This document shows positions 11,675-22,365 of a DNA stretch of 64,000 nucleotides, piece by piece; within the stretch, counting starts at the first letter, position 1; each line of letters begins with the position of its first letter. The position numbers were made by a program, and so were the translations under genes. The DNA is from Excoecaria cochinchinensis (lineage: Eukaryota; Streptophyta; Magnoliopsida; Malpighiales; Euphorbiaceae): the NCBI GenBank assembly GCA_947683425.1, contig CANTUQ010000008.1, positions 1,178,001 through 1,242,000 on the forward strand. The letters are read 5' to 3'. The notes beneath the pieces were generated by a model, which had not been told where the DNA came from, made no database searches, and worked only from the letters and a program-made list of their open reading frames with translations.

Positions 11675-13170
11675 AATGAAATTAAATAAATAAACAAGAG
11701 GAAAGTAAATAAAAACGTAATAGGAAATAATATTTAAACTTAAAAATGATTACCACAAAAATCATACTCAACGAAGAGGAAATCAACAAATCCAATTTTT
11801 CAAACCTAAAATAATATATATTTATCCATTTTCATACCAAAACCAAAATAAAGATTGAAAACTCATGCTAAAAAAATAAATTTCAACTTAAAAACACATA
11901 TTTATCAATGCAAGAAAAAAAAATAAACTAACATACATAAAATGAAATGAGATAGAAAAAATGGATCCAAAATTTTTTACTCTCAGAATTAAGTAATATG
12001 GAAGCAAGATGTCTTGATCTATTCTCCTTGTCAAGATTAGAGAATAAACTCGAAAATGTTCAAGAAAATCTTGAGTTTATGTCTCAAAAAAAAAAACTCA
12101 AGAACACTAAAATTTAAAAATGATTTGATTTTTTTTTTGTATTTACTATTCGATGAGAAAACTCAAGTTAAGAAAATTAATTTTCCTTTCTCAAAGTTTT
12201 CAAGTTAAACAAAAAAATTTTAGATATAAGAAAAACTAGAATAAAATTAAAGAAGAAAATTAAGAATATTAAAGAAAATAATTTTAAACTTTAAGAAAAA
12301 GAAGAAATGAACTCCAACAATAAGAAATTTCTTGTTTCTCCAGAAAAAAAATGGCCCTTCTTTCTCAAGAACACCTCCCTAAAATTCCTTAGAAAAAATC
12401 AATTTTCTTAGAAATTTTTTCTTAGCCCAAAACAAATCCCTTTTTTTAGAAATTTTTTCTTACTCCCCAAAATCCATTTTTTCTTCCTCCTTCAAAAAAA
12501 TAAAACTCACATTAAAACTCCATTTTTTTCTGCCCCTCCAGCCCCCTATCAGATTTTTCAAAGATCAAATCTCCATAATTTCAACAAAAACACCCTAAAT
12601 TCAAAATAAAATCCCAAAAGTCAAATATTTACACTTAATATTTTTATTTATTTTTTAATTATTTTTTTATTTTTTTGACTTTTAATACCCACAAAATTTG
12701 ACTAATATTTGTCAAATTTCAACAAAATCTGAAAAAAATCCCAAGAAAAAAAATCATTTTTTACCCTAAAAATATCAAAAAATTGATTTTCGACGGAATC
12801 GACAAGGACCTGGGCAGGATCAGCGAGAAATCTCACGGATGGGCGAGATTCCTTATAGGTGGGCGAGGCGAGTGCCGCGCGCTCGCTGCGTGGAGCTGCG
12901 GGCGGTAGCCCGTACGGCCGCAAAATTTTTTTTTTTTTTTTTAGAAAATATAATAAAATAAAATGCATATGGATAAAAAATAAAGATACAAATAAAAATG
13001 AAATAAAAATAAAAATAAGAACAAGAATAAACATTTTAAAAGAATTTTGAGACAAATAACAGAATTTGACAAAGAGATGATCAATTCCTATTTTCTCGCT
13101 TATGAATTAGTCTTTATCTTCATCATCGGGTAATTCTGATCTTGGATCGCCTCGGGACCCGGTATTTACA
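10280..13170 (-). repeat. 3' LTR of element B (2891 bp)
   Basis: Aligned by eye with 22366-25309 over its whole length. Its outer end is TGTGACGCGCGCCGAA; its inner end GGTATTTACA is a mutated form of GGTGTCTACA. It is strongly AT-rich and contains an AAT microsatellite (about 11619-11672), purine/pyrimidine runs and one GC-rich island (12785-12925). Open frames across the island and the T-rich flank are composition effects. Confidence 0.92.
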
Positions 13171-13188
13171 GTTGCCCCCAATTTTGGG
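13171..13188 (-). other. Polypurine tract of element B
   Basis: On the - strand CCCAAAATTGGGGGCAAC directly precedes the LTR start TGTAAATACC, the same arrangement as in element A. Confidence 0.8.
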
Positions 13189-13394
13189 AAAACTAGCACA
13201 CAGGTGCCTATTTAAGCCAAAATTCAGAAAAGAGGAAAGAAGCGCGTACCTGAGGCGACGACCTTCCCGTTTGTATAAAAAGTAAATCATCTCTCCCGAA
13301 CTGCAAGCCCACTCTAGACTTACAAGGTGTGGGCTCCATCCTCAAATGGCGATGCGTCGAGTCCGCTCCGAACTTACAAAACGCAAGAAGTGCT

Positions 13395-13765
13395 CTCTTG
13401 AGCTACACCGAGTCGCTGACAAGACTACAAAGTGCGAATGTCTTTGGATATCACTGAGCCATTATCTAGGCTATAAAGTGATTGCACCGAATCGCTGACA
13501 AGATTAAAAAGTGCAGATGTTCCTGAATATCACCGAACCGTTGTCTAAGCTACAAAGTGATTGCACCGAATCGCTGACAAAATTACAAAGTGCGGCTGTT
13601 CTTGAATATCACCGAGCCGTTGTCTAGGCTACAAAGTGATTGCACTGAATCGCTGACAAGATTACAAAGTACGGCTGTTCTTTAATATCACCGAGCAGTT
13701 ATCTAGGCTACAAAGTGATTACACCGAATCGCTGACAAGATTACAAAGTGCGGCTGTTCTGGTGC
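13395..13765 (-). repeat. 79-bp tandem array in the 3' region of element B
   Basis: TCGCTGACAA (or one mismatch) recurs at about 13412, 13492, 13571, 13650 and 13729, a 79-80 base period. Units contain CACCGAATCGCTGACAAGAT and CTAGGCTACAAAGTGATT. The sequence is unrelated to the 46-bp and 130-bp arrays of element A at the same relative place. Confidence 0.85.
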
Positions 13766-14090
13766 ACCGAGTCTGCTCCATACTTACAAAACGCGAGGAT
13801 TGCTCTCCTGAGCTGCATCGAGTTTGCTCCAGACTTACAAAGTGCGAGGGTGGTGGTGCGCCGAGTTTGCTCCAGACTTACAAAACGTGAGGATTGCTCT
13901 CCTAAGCTGCACCGAGTCTGCTCCAGACTTACAAAATGCGAGGATAGTGGTGCGCCGAGTCTGCTCCAGACTTACAAAATGCGAGGATTGCTCTCCCAAA
14001 CTGCACCGAGCCCGTTCTAGACTTACAAAGTGTGTTTGCTCTTCTGAGCTGCACCGAGTCTGCTCCAGACTTACAAAGTGCGAGGGTTCC
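13766..14090 (-). repeat. Second, irregular array in the 3' region of element B
   Basis: About six copies of a block around TGCTCCAGACTTACAAA(A/G)TGCGAGG alternate between two flanks, one with GGTGCGCCGAGT and one with TGAGCTGCACCGAG. The long frames on both strands here come from repetition. Confidence 0.8.
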
Positions 14091-15110
14091 ATCTTCTGAA
14101 GGTGATGATTTTCATTTAGATATTTTCTGCAAAATTATGTGCACATAAGCATATACAAGAAATTATGTGTATGACATGAGATGTAAATGTTTGCAAAAAT
14201 GGATAGACCACGTCCTAGGTGGTCTATGGTCCGTTGAAGATACGGCTTAGCTGCTCCACCATGCCCCCCAAGGATCCGGAAGATTGTCATCTTGGCTTTA
14301 GGGATTCTAACCCAAAACCTATTGCGAAAGACTCGTTGGGCGTGCACCTTTGCCCCCCGGTCAATGATCATATATCCAGGATTTCGACTCATGTCCCTGC
14401 ATTTGAAGCAATGCCGCCTTATCGCTCCGGGTATCGAAAGTTATTATTTTAGAGGTAGTGCGTCCCTTGTGGATTTTCACACTAGCTTTTCTTAGCGGGA
14501 AATGCATCCTTTTCGGATTTTCACATAACCCTGTGCCTTATTTTTGCCTGAAATTGACCCCACCCAATCCAACGACTTTTTTTTTATTTTATTTTTTTGT
14601 AGAACAGACTGCCTATTTCCAGGTTTTCACCCTGTCCTTTTGCCTAACTTTTGCTTAGAGCGCCAATTATGGTTTTCATCTCTAACGGTTTTTTTTTTTG
14701 CGGTTATAAGAGAAGGCTCTTAAACAATAGTCATTCGATAAATAAATGATATATTTCTTTTTAAGACAGAATTAAAAACCAATGAAAATGCGAACTGAAT
14801 TCTTTTATTCAGTGCAAAATTGTGTACATTTTCTATATGATTTCATCGTACATGATCCTCATTTGACAAGAATTCAATAGTATAAGACTACACCTAATCT
14901 CAGAATAGATCTTGTAAGCATCAAACTCCTGTTATCAATCGGCCCTCTCGAGTTTTCTCGATTGAATATTTTCTTTCGGCTCTTAATTTTTTTTTTCTCC
15001 AGGATGCCTTTTTTCGGTTTTCACCCTAACAGGGCGCCCAATTTTAGCGAGGCCGCCTTTTTTCGGTTTTTGACCCGCAGGGCATTTATTCTCTTCTTTT
15101 ATTTTAGTCT
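14091..15110 (-). other. 3' untranslated region of element B
   Basis: No gene between the tandem arrays and the integrase stop. It shares phrases with 3621-4850 of element A, such as the repeated CCTTTTTTCGGTTTT word near 15005-15070. No protein-like frame. Confidence 0.55.
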
Positions 15111-16190
15111 TTAGCCATAGAATCTCTTTAATCTGTCAACGTTGACCGGTTCTTTGAACTCATTCCCATCGCTGTCTGCTAAAATCGCTACTCCCTTTGT
15201 TAACAACTTTTTCACCATGAATGGACCTTCCTAGGTTGGTCTGAATTTTCCTCGTATGTCTGGTACTCCCGGCCTCATCATCTTAAAGACCAAATCCCCT
15301 TCCTTCAATGGGTGCTTTCATACCTTCTTGCCAATCTTCTGATAGACCTGATTATGATAATATGCCAGCAACCTGTCTTCATCCAGCAGATTCAACTGCG
15401 ATGGTCGCTGTTGTGCCCATTCTGGCTCTGAAATCTCAGCTTCCATAACTACCCTCAAAGATCTCAGCTCGATTTCAACTGGAAGAACTGCTTCAATCCC
15501 ATATACCAGAGAGAACGGTGTCACTCCCATAGAGGTTCTGACCATGGTTCTGTAACCCTAGAGTGCAAAAGGTAGCTTTTCTGCCCAGTCTTTATAGCTC
15601 TGAACCATCTCGGCCAATATTCTTTTGACATTCTTCTTCGCTGCTTCAACCGCGCCATTAGCCTGAGGTCGGTAGGGAGAAGACTTATGATGTTGGATTC
15701 CATACTTCTGAAGTATCTGTTTAGTTTTCGCCAATAATTATACCCCATTATCAGACACAATGTGGTGTGGGAGGCCATATCTGCATATCAAATTCCGCTC
15801 GATAAACTTAGCCATATCCCTAGCATCAACCTTTCTGAAAGACTCAGCTTCGACCCAGTTAGTGAAGTAATCGATGGCGACTACAATAAATCTGTGCCCA
15901 TTAGAAGCTATAGGACGTATCTCACCTATGATATTTATCCCCCAAGCTGCAAATGGCCATGGAGATGTCAAATTATGTAGCTCTGAAACTGGCACATGCC
16001 TCAAATTTGCGTACTGCTGGCATAATTGGCATTGCTTCACATGTTTTGAACAATTCGCGTCCATTGTGAGCCAATAAAATCCTTGACGCATGATCTTCTT
16101 TGCTAAGGCTAGACCATTCATGTGAGCTCCACAAACACCGGCATGAACTTCTTCCATAACCCTTTCGGCTTCTTCTCCGTCAAACATCTT
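15111..16190 (-). pseudogene. Broken integrase of element B
   Basis: One frame can be followed from the HHCC zinc-binding region to the stop at 15111-15113, interrupted by stops at 15738-15740, 15558-15560, 15318-15320 and 15231-15233. It is out of frame with the upstream RNase H (overlap 16118-16187). Visible: the zinc ligands HAGVCGAH and CSKHVKQCQLC, the core with SDNG and NGAVEAA, and the C-terminal end VNVDRLKRFYG. In the position of the first catalytic Asp the sequence is WGINIIG (Asn). Integrase would join element DNA to the host chromosome. Several stops replace a conserved Trp (TAG for TGG) or Arg (TGA for CGA), consistent with C-to-T decay of methylated DNA. Confidence 0.88.
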
Positions 16191-16399
16191 AATTGGATGC
16201 CATCAGCTTGCCTCTTATACAAGGTTCCGTCTACACTGATGAATTGAGCGGATAACTTCCTAATCATCCTTTTCTCGGTGGCTTCCTCTAGAAAAATTGA
16301 CCATTCTAAGTAGTTCTGAATATCATAATACCAAGGGTTTCCATCGGCGACCTCAACGTCCATTACCTGCTCAGTTTCAAAAAAAGGTTTTTTCGCACT

Positions 16400-16920
16400 A
16401 GAGATAAGCACAGGTCTCATAGCAACCCCTATTGGATTATCCCACATGGACACTAATATCGTAAGAGCATCAGCCAAATGATTTTCATCTCTGACGACGA
16501 AGTGAAAGGTGCAAGTCTCGAACTGGCTGCTCAACATTCTCAAGTGCTTCACATAAGGCAACAACCTCTCTTCCTTAATTGGCCATTCCCCCCTAATCTG
16601 ATGAATTACTAAGGATGAATCTCCAAAAACTTCTGCAGTCGTTGCCTCCAGAGCAAGCAATGCTTCCAAACCGAAAATGCAAGCTTCATATTTCGCTTCA
16701 TTATTGGTCACGTTGTACCTCAGCTTCTTGGCTAATGGCAGCTTTTCGCCATCCGGGGTTGTAAGAATAATCCCTGCTCCTGCTCCTTTTTTGTTAACTG
16801 CCCCATCAAAAAATATCTGCCACCCTTGTACTGTTATGGCCATGACATCTTTATTTGGAAAATTGTATTCGAACTGGTCTCCCTCAACGGGGTGTTCAGC
16901 TAAGAACTCAGCTACAGCTC
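16400..16920 (-). pseudogene. Archaeal-type RNase H domain of element B
   Basis: In the frame starting at 17056, residues about 78-205 form a second RNase H domain: FFDGAVNKKGAGAG, TNNEAKYEACIFGLEALL, VFGDSSLVIHQI and ENHLADAL. The catalytic Asp residues are present (FFDG, GDSS, LADAL), but the usual NNxAEY Glu appears as Lys (NNEAKY), probably another G-to-A mutation. A second RNase H between RT-RNaseH and integrase is characteristic of the Tat lineage. The domain is intact in length, while the polyprotein around it is broken. Confidence 0.82.
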
Positions 16921-16924
16921 TTCC

Positions 16925-17353
16925 CTTAATGGTTTTCCTGGTAATGTATTCAATATCGAACTCCTGCAACAGTAATAACCATCTTCCCATTTTTCCTAGT
17001 AGAGAGGGTGCCTCTTGAAGGTGCCTAAGCGGGTTATGCTTAGCAACTGCCTGCACACTAAAAGAGTGAAAGTAGTGTCACAACTTTTTAAAAGCCCAAA
17101 TAACTGCTAAGCAAATCTTTTTTACTTCAACATATTTGGCTTCATATGGCAGGAATTTCTTGGTGAGGTAGTAAACGGCAAACTCCACTCCAAATTCATC
17201 CTCTTGGGCTATCATGGCACCCACTGAGCTGTCTTCTATTGCCAAATACAAGATTAGTGGCTTGGCACAACGTGGTGGTCTTAAGCCTAGTGGATTTAAG
17301 AGATAATCCTTAATAGTATCAAAAGCCAATTGACAATCATCATTCCACACCAT
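16925..17353 (-). pseudogene. Gypsy-type RNase H domain of element B
   Basis: Starts after the RT with LILYLAIEDSSVGAM and continues VYYLTKKFLPYEAKY and KKICLAVIWAFKKL. A stop at 17078-17080 separates this from KHNPLRHLQEAP and EFDIEYITRK, the usual end of the domain. Function in a live element: removal of RNA from RNA/DNA hybrids during reverse transcription. Confidence 0.8.
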
Positions 17354-17359
17354 TGGTTG

Positions 17360-18286
17360 ATTCTTCCTGAGAAGCTTGACGATGGGCTCACATACTGAAG
17401 CTAGCTTAGCAATAAACCGACTGATGTACTGAAGTTTTCCCAGGAAACTCCTAACTTCTTTTTCCTTCTAGGGCACTGGCATCTCTCTAATGGCTCTGAC
17501 CTTATTCGGATCTACTTCAATTCCTCTTTGACTTACGGCATGGTCCAATAGCTTACCTGAGGTAACTCCAAAGACGCACTTCTTGGGATTGAGGCGCAGA
17601 TTATACTTATTGATCCTTTAAAAGAACTTTTCCAAAGCCTCAAAGTGACCTTCCCTAGTAGCTGACTTGATCATCATGTCGTCAACATACACCTCCACTT
17701 CTTTGTGGATCAAGTCATTGAGAATCCTGGTGGCCATTCTTTGATAAGTTGCTCCTGCATTCTTTAATCCGAAAGGCATAACCCGGTATGCAAATGTACC
17801 CCATTCGGTGATGAAAGCTATCTTGATTCGATCCACAATCTTGTTGAGGATTTGATTGTACCCAGTGTAGCCATCTACAAAACTGTATATCATACAAGCA
17901 GCTGCACTATCTACCAGCACATCAATATGAGGCAAAGGGAAATCGTCTTTTGGATAGGCTTTGTTTAGATCCCGATAGTCCACACATACTCGGACCTTTC
18001 CATCCTTTTTAATCACAGGAACCACATTAGCTAACCAGGTCGGGTATTTAACTTCTACTAGAAACTTAGCCTCAATCTGCTTATGGATCTCTTCTTTCAC
18101 CTTTTGTGCCCATTCTGGCCTAAGTCTTCTGAACTTCTTCTTGACTGGTTTAGACTCTGGGTAAGTTGGGATTGCATGTTCGGCAATGTCTCGATCAATT
18201 TTCGGCATGTCCTCGTAAGTCCAGGCAAAGACCTTTTCGTATTTTTTTAAGATTCTCTCAAATTTTATTCTCTTCTCAGGAGTTAT
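17360..18286 (-). pseudogene. Reverse transcriptase of element B
   Basis: Same frame as protease and RNase H, entered through a stop just after 18287. Visible in order: AIPTYPESKPVKKKF, VVPVIKKDGKVRVCVDYRDL, NKAYPKDDFPLPHID, the FVDGYTGYNQI box, TEWGTFAYRVMPFGLKNA and the catalytic YVDDMMIKS. After a stop at 17618 the thumb and connection (KCVFGVTSGKLLDHAVSQRG) follow in the same frame, with a further stop near 17470. The catalytic Asp pair is intact. It copied element RNA into DNA in its active ancestors. Confidence 0.9.
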
Positions 18287-19684
18287 TTATGATGCTATCA
18301 AAATTTCCTTTAGGTTCTCCAAAGTTTTGAGATTAAATGCAGTTGTGCTAGTTGAATTAATGTCAAAAATGAATGCATCATGTTTATGATCATGGGAAAT
18401 GAAATCATCAGAAACATCACACAAGTAAGCAAAGTTGTTCATTTCATTAATATAATTAGCAATATTAACATTGTCATCATTAAAAAGTTCTGGCATAAAA
18501 AGACAATCTAAGTGACTATTGTCCTCATCTTCTATCGACGCCGATGTTGCAGCCGACTGCACCTTGGCTTCTTGGCTTGGTGGAGGCTTTTCAACTACCT
18601 CTGGTGAGATCTTCAGATCATCAATCTTCACATCTGGCTCTGCCATCTTCTCTTTTCCTTTCATCCGGGTGGCTAACAGCTTCTCTGTGACAATCTCCTC
18701 GGGCCCATTCCTGTCCCAGACACTGCACTGTGTCATAACCTCTTCATCCCAGAAGTCCTCTACAGATTTGATAACTCCAACATCCCAGTCGAAGACATCA
18801 TTAAAGATTTTAAAACCTGGCACGATCTTTCCATCTACCCACTGAGGCTCTTCCTCTCCAGTATAAGCACAGATCGAGGACGCTGGAACAAAACTCTCTA
18901 AAATGTGGGGGATCTTCTCTGACACTGCCATCTTCTTACCACACTCACCTTTATACCCTAGCCCCTTCCGATCCTTCTGGCCTTGTGTGGTGACAGCAGA
19001 CTCTAGCCCTTGCGAGTTTTTACCGAAACCAACTCCTGGGAGAAAGTGCATCTTCTTCATCATATTCACAACCTGGGGGCTATCCACTGAACCCTGCTCT
19101 TCTCCTATCGCCGATATGTGAAAGCCACTAAATGGATGGTTAAAAATCCCCAAGGCAGACACTTGGTTTTCTCTCGCTGCTTTGATGGTCACCACCTCTC
19201 CTTCATGTGGTATTCTGATTATCTGGTGTAGGGTAGACGGCACTCCCCCCAATTTATGGAACCATGGCCTCCCAAGTAGAGCTGAGAAATTTGCTGGGAT
19301 AGATAAAACCATGAATTTTGCCTCCGTTTCAATGGGTCCAATCTTAACCAGGGCCCTGAAGGTTCCCGACGCTTATCTTCGAGAGTTGTCGTAGGCTGTG
19401 ATGGTTAAATCAAACTTGCTGAGCATGGTCTTATCTAGTCCAAAAGCCTGAAGTGCCACTAGTAGACAGATATTTATGAATGAACCACCATCAACCATAA
19501 CACAAGCGGTGTGCTTATCATTAACTTGCGCCTTAATGTACAGCGGCTGGTTGTGATTGCGGCCCTCAATCGGTAGGTCAGCATCAGAATATACCAATCT
19601 CTCTCTTAATCCCCCTTTGACAAGGTCCAACAACTCGGATGGAGAAATCGTGGTGGCCACGGTAGACTCATTCAAAGCCTCCAC
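18287..19684 (-). pseudogene. Protease region of element B
   Basis: Overlaps the end of gag in another frame (19668-19684). The retropepsin-like motif is CVMVDGGSFINICL, with the substrate-flap region DNSRR before a stop at 19373-19375, then FSALLGRPWFHKLGGVPSTLHQ, the conserved C-terminal GRPWxH box. The following 250 residues (to 18287) are an acidic linker with no recognised domain. It would cleave the Gag-Pol polyprotein. Confidence 0.82.
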
Positions 19685-21428
19685 TAACTTCTGCCTGTGA
19701 GAAAGGGGATTGTCTCAAAAGGTCCCATATAGATATTTGAGCCGTGGTCATTCTCAACTGCCTGACTATGGAATTCTCTTCCGGCTCCCTTTCTGCTGGT
19801 GCTTGCACTGGGTCCTGTGACCTTTCCACCTCTGGGACCACTCTTTCGCTTCTTGTCACAGCTCCCACTTCCTTCACTTCTCTATCTGACTCCCACGGAT
19901 CCGCAGGCATTTCTCCTTCCTCTTCATCTTCATCCTCTTTTCCACTCTCACTAGTGGACCAACAGTCTATTGCTGCCACGGGCATCCCTTCCTCCCTTGC
20001 CACGGGGCGAGTGATAGCAACATATTCATTTCCATACAAGTCTTGTAGAATATACCACTTGGGTAGACTTGACCCAATCATAAAAACAGGCGGCGGCACA
20101 GTATTGTAGTTGGAGTTCTTTTTACCCTCTCTCTGCTCAGGATCAGTGATTTGCTTATTGTCGATCAGATCCTGAATCTGGTGCCTCAGCGTCAGGCAAT
20201 TGTCTATCAAATGCCCGGTATGCTGGTGAAAGGCACAATATTCATGCTCTTTATGCCTCGGCTGTCCTTGGGTTCTGGCTGGTCTAGGTTGCAGGGGTTG
20301 TAGCTTTCCCTCCTTCATCAATCGCTTCAATACCCAGGACAAAGGCTGACCCAAATTTAAGAAGTACCACTGACTGACACCTGTTGCTGATACCTCAGCC
20401 ATCTTCCCACTCCTAATGCCACCGCTGGAGCTCGCTGACTTGGTTGCCCCCTGGTTAGTATAGCCCTTCTTGGCATAAGCTTCACTGCTTGCCCTTCTTG
20501 AAAGGTACTCTCCCTCAGCCTCGATAGCGATGTCTTTCAAGGACTCCCAGTCTCTCAATCCCTTCATCTTTAGTCCATCTCTCAGATATGGGCTCGCGTT
20601 TTTGATGAACATGCATATCTTATCTTGCGTATCTGGCTTTCTTTTCATTTCCATTACCCTGTTCCTCCATTGGGTCAGATCCTCGTGGAAAGACTCGCCT
20701 GCCTTTTGCTGCAACAATTCTAGGTCTTTCAGAGTTACTTCCATTCTTGTACTACAATCATACTGTCTGAGAAACTCCTCCGTCAGTAAGTCCTAATCCT
20801 CCTTCATCCTTCGATTTAGCCCATGATACCAATCCACTACTGGGCCGATTAAGCTCAGACAAAAGTACTCGATCTTCTGTCTCTTCGTTAAAGTAGTTCC
20901 CTTCGTTACCAGCGAGTACTGCTTTATGTGTGCAGTGGGATCGGAAGTGCCATCGAATTTAGGAATGTCAGGCATCTTGAAGTTCTGAGGGATCAGATCA
21001 TCACTATCCAACTCTCGATCCGCCAGATTCATTCCTCCTCCTACCTTCAACATCCTTGTCATGGCTTCAAACTGCTCCTCCATTTTTCTCCACATCGCAT
21101 CCTCCAACTTGGGCGACTTCCCTTTTACTACCACTAGTTCCTCTGGCTCCTCCCATAAGTCAATCTCGGATTTAGGGCCTTCTCTGCGCTCAACAGGCGC
21201 TGGCGCCCTTGGTTCAATTGTAGGTAGATCAACTGCCGCTGGGGGATCCTCTCTAGTAGCCCCTTGATCATCTTGCTCCCTAATTGGAGCAGCAGCTAGT
21301 GGGGCTAGGGTGGCAGTTAAATTTCCTATCATTGCCATCATTCTCGCCTCAAACTCTTCCATTCTTTTCCCCACTTCTTTAATAATCATTGCCCTAGTTG
21401 CATCAGAACCACTTGATGGATTAGACAT
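19668..21428 (-). pseudogene. Broken gag of element B
   Basis: The start is taken at ATG 21428 (MSNPSSGSDATRAM), which aligns with the start of gag in element A; the frame is open further upstream but that part is leader sequence. A stop at 20793-20795 replaces the Trp of KEDWDLLTEEF. The core shows PKFDGTSDPTAHIKQY, DWYHGLNRRMKED and YLRDGLKMKGLRDWESL. A CAFHQHTGHLIDNC zinc-knuckle-like motif lies near codon 410. The C-terminal 100 residues are acidic (SGKEDEDEEEGEMP). Confidence 0.88.
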
Positions 21429-22349
21429 GCTTGTCTCTATTGATGATTCAGAAGAGAATACCTCACTGGCCTCCGAAAAAGAATCCAAACTCTGATCTGA
21501 CACTAGCCCTGATAACCCCAAGGGTGAAATCTTTCTTAACCGACCGTCGGGACCTCTAAACCACCTGGATGAATCTATGATGGCTGCAAAATACACCTTT
21601 GTTAGGATGATGCATGATCGAGGTGCAATGCATAGTTGTGCTGATGCAGTATAGACAAACACATGTAAGCAGATAGATCCTTCCAACCTTATTTCTCCCA
21701 CACATGAGGTAATATAGTCTCTTTCCTAGGTGGGCTTTATCCAAGGGTTAACAAGGAACCCATTGGACATGTATGGTGTACGGTGGAAAATCGACAGCAT
21801 AACACTTCTTGTCTAATGTACATACGCATGGGTGTTTGGCTATTATGTATTTAAATAATTCAACTAAATTGAGATGGGTCCACCGGGACATGAAAGCCTT
21901 TGATGAAGACCATGTTAATTTGATTGATTTTGTTCAATATATGACAGCCCAAATAGCAAGCACGGTATTATGGTACATTTCACCTAGTGGAAGTATCTAT
22001 TGCCATTACATGAGCTTTGGTCAAAAGTGGTGATACTTTAGCGCTACCTAAGCATGGTCCCTGCCAATGGGTCTAACTCATCACGAGCATAACGACCGAT
22101 CGGGTCTCCATTTAATATACCATGGTGGTATGAGACTTGGGCTGGTGATTATCCTTAACACTTTCCTACATTGAGTGAACGTAGGGTCATGCTTCGGGAA
22201 CGCACCGGGGTAAGAATAGGGACCAAACTAGCATAATTCTAAAACTCTAATGAAATGCAATGCAATTTCGAAAAAAGGATGAAATTTTTGGTTTTAAAAA
22301 CTCAATTATATTTTAACCAAGACACTTTCAGAGCAAAGTCACAAAATTC
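21429..22349 (-). other. Untranslated leader of element B
   Basis: No gene. Homologous to the leader of element A (1-1014) in opposite orientation. Open frames here are short and not shared between the two copies. Confidence 0.6.
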
Positions 22350-22365
22350 CCAGTGGAGTCGCCAC
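22350..22365 (-). other. Primer binding site of element B
   Basis: On the - strand GTGGCGACTCCACTGGG follows the LTR end directly. Ogre-type elements are known to use a tRNA-Arg primer with a site of the TGGCGACTC type; matching to a specific tRNA was not possible here. Confidence 0.7.

Noticed and set aside
12702..13055. Frame of 117 codons with a hydrophobic start
   Set aside because: Composition effect of T-rich LTR sequence; the other LTR copy has a different protein in the same place.
13748..14099. Overlapping 85-91 codon frames on both strands
   Set aside because: They arise from the tandem repeats of element B; no family resemblance.
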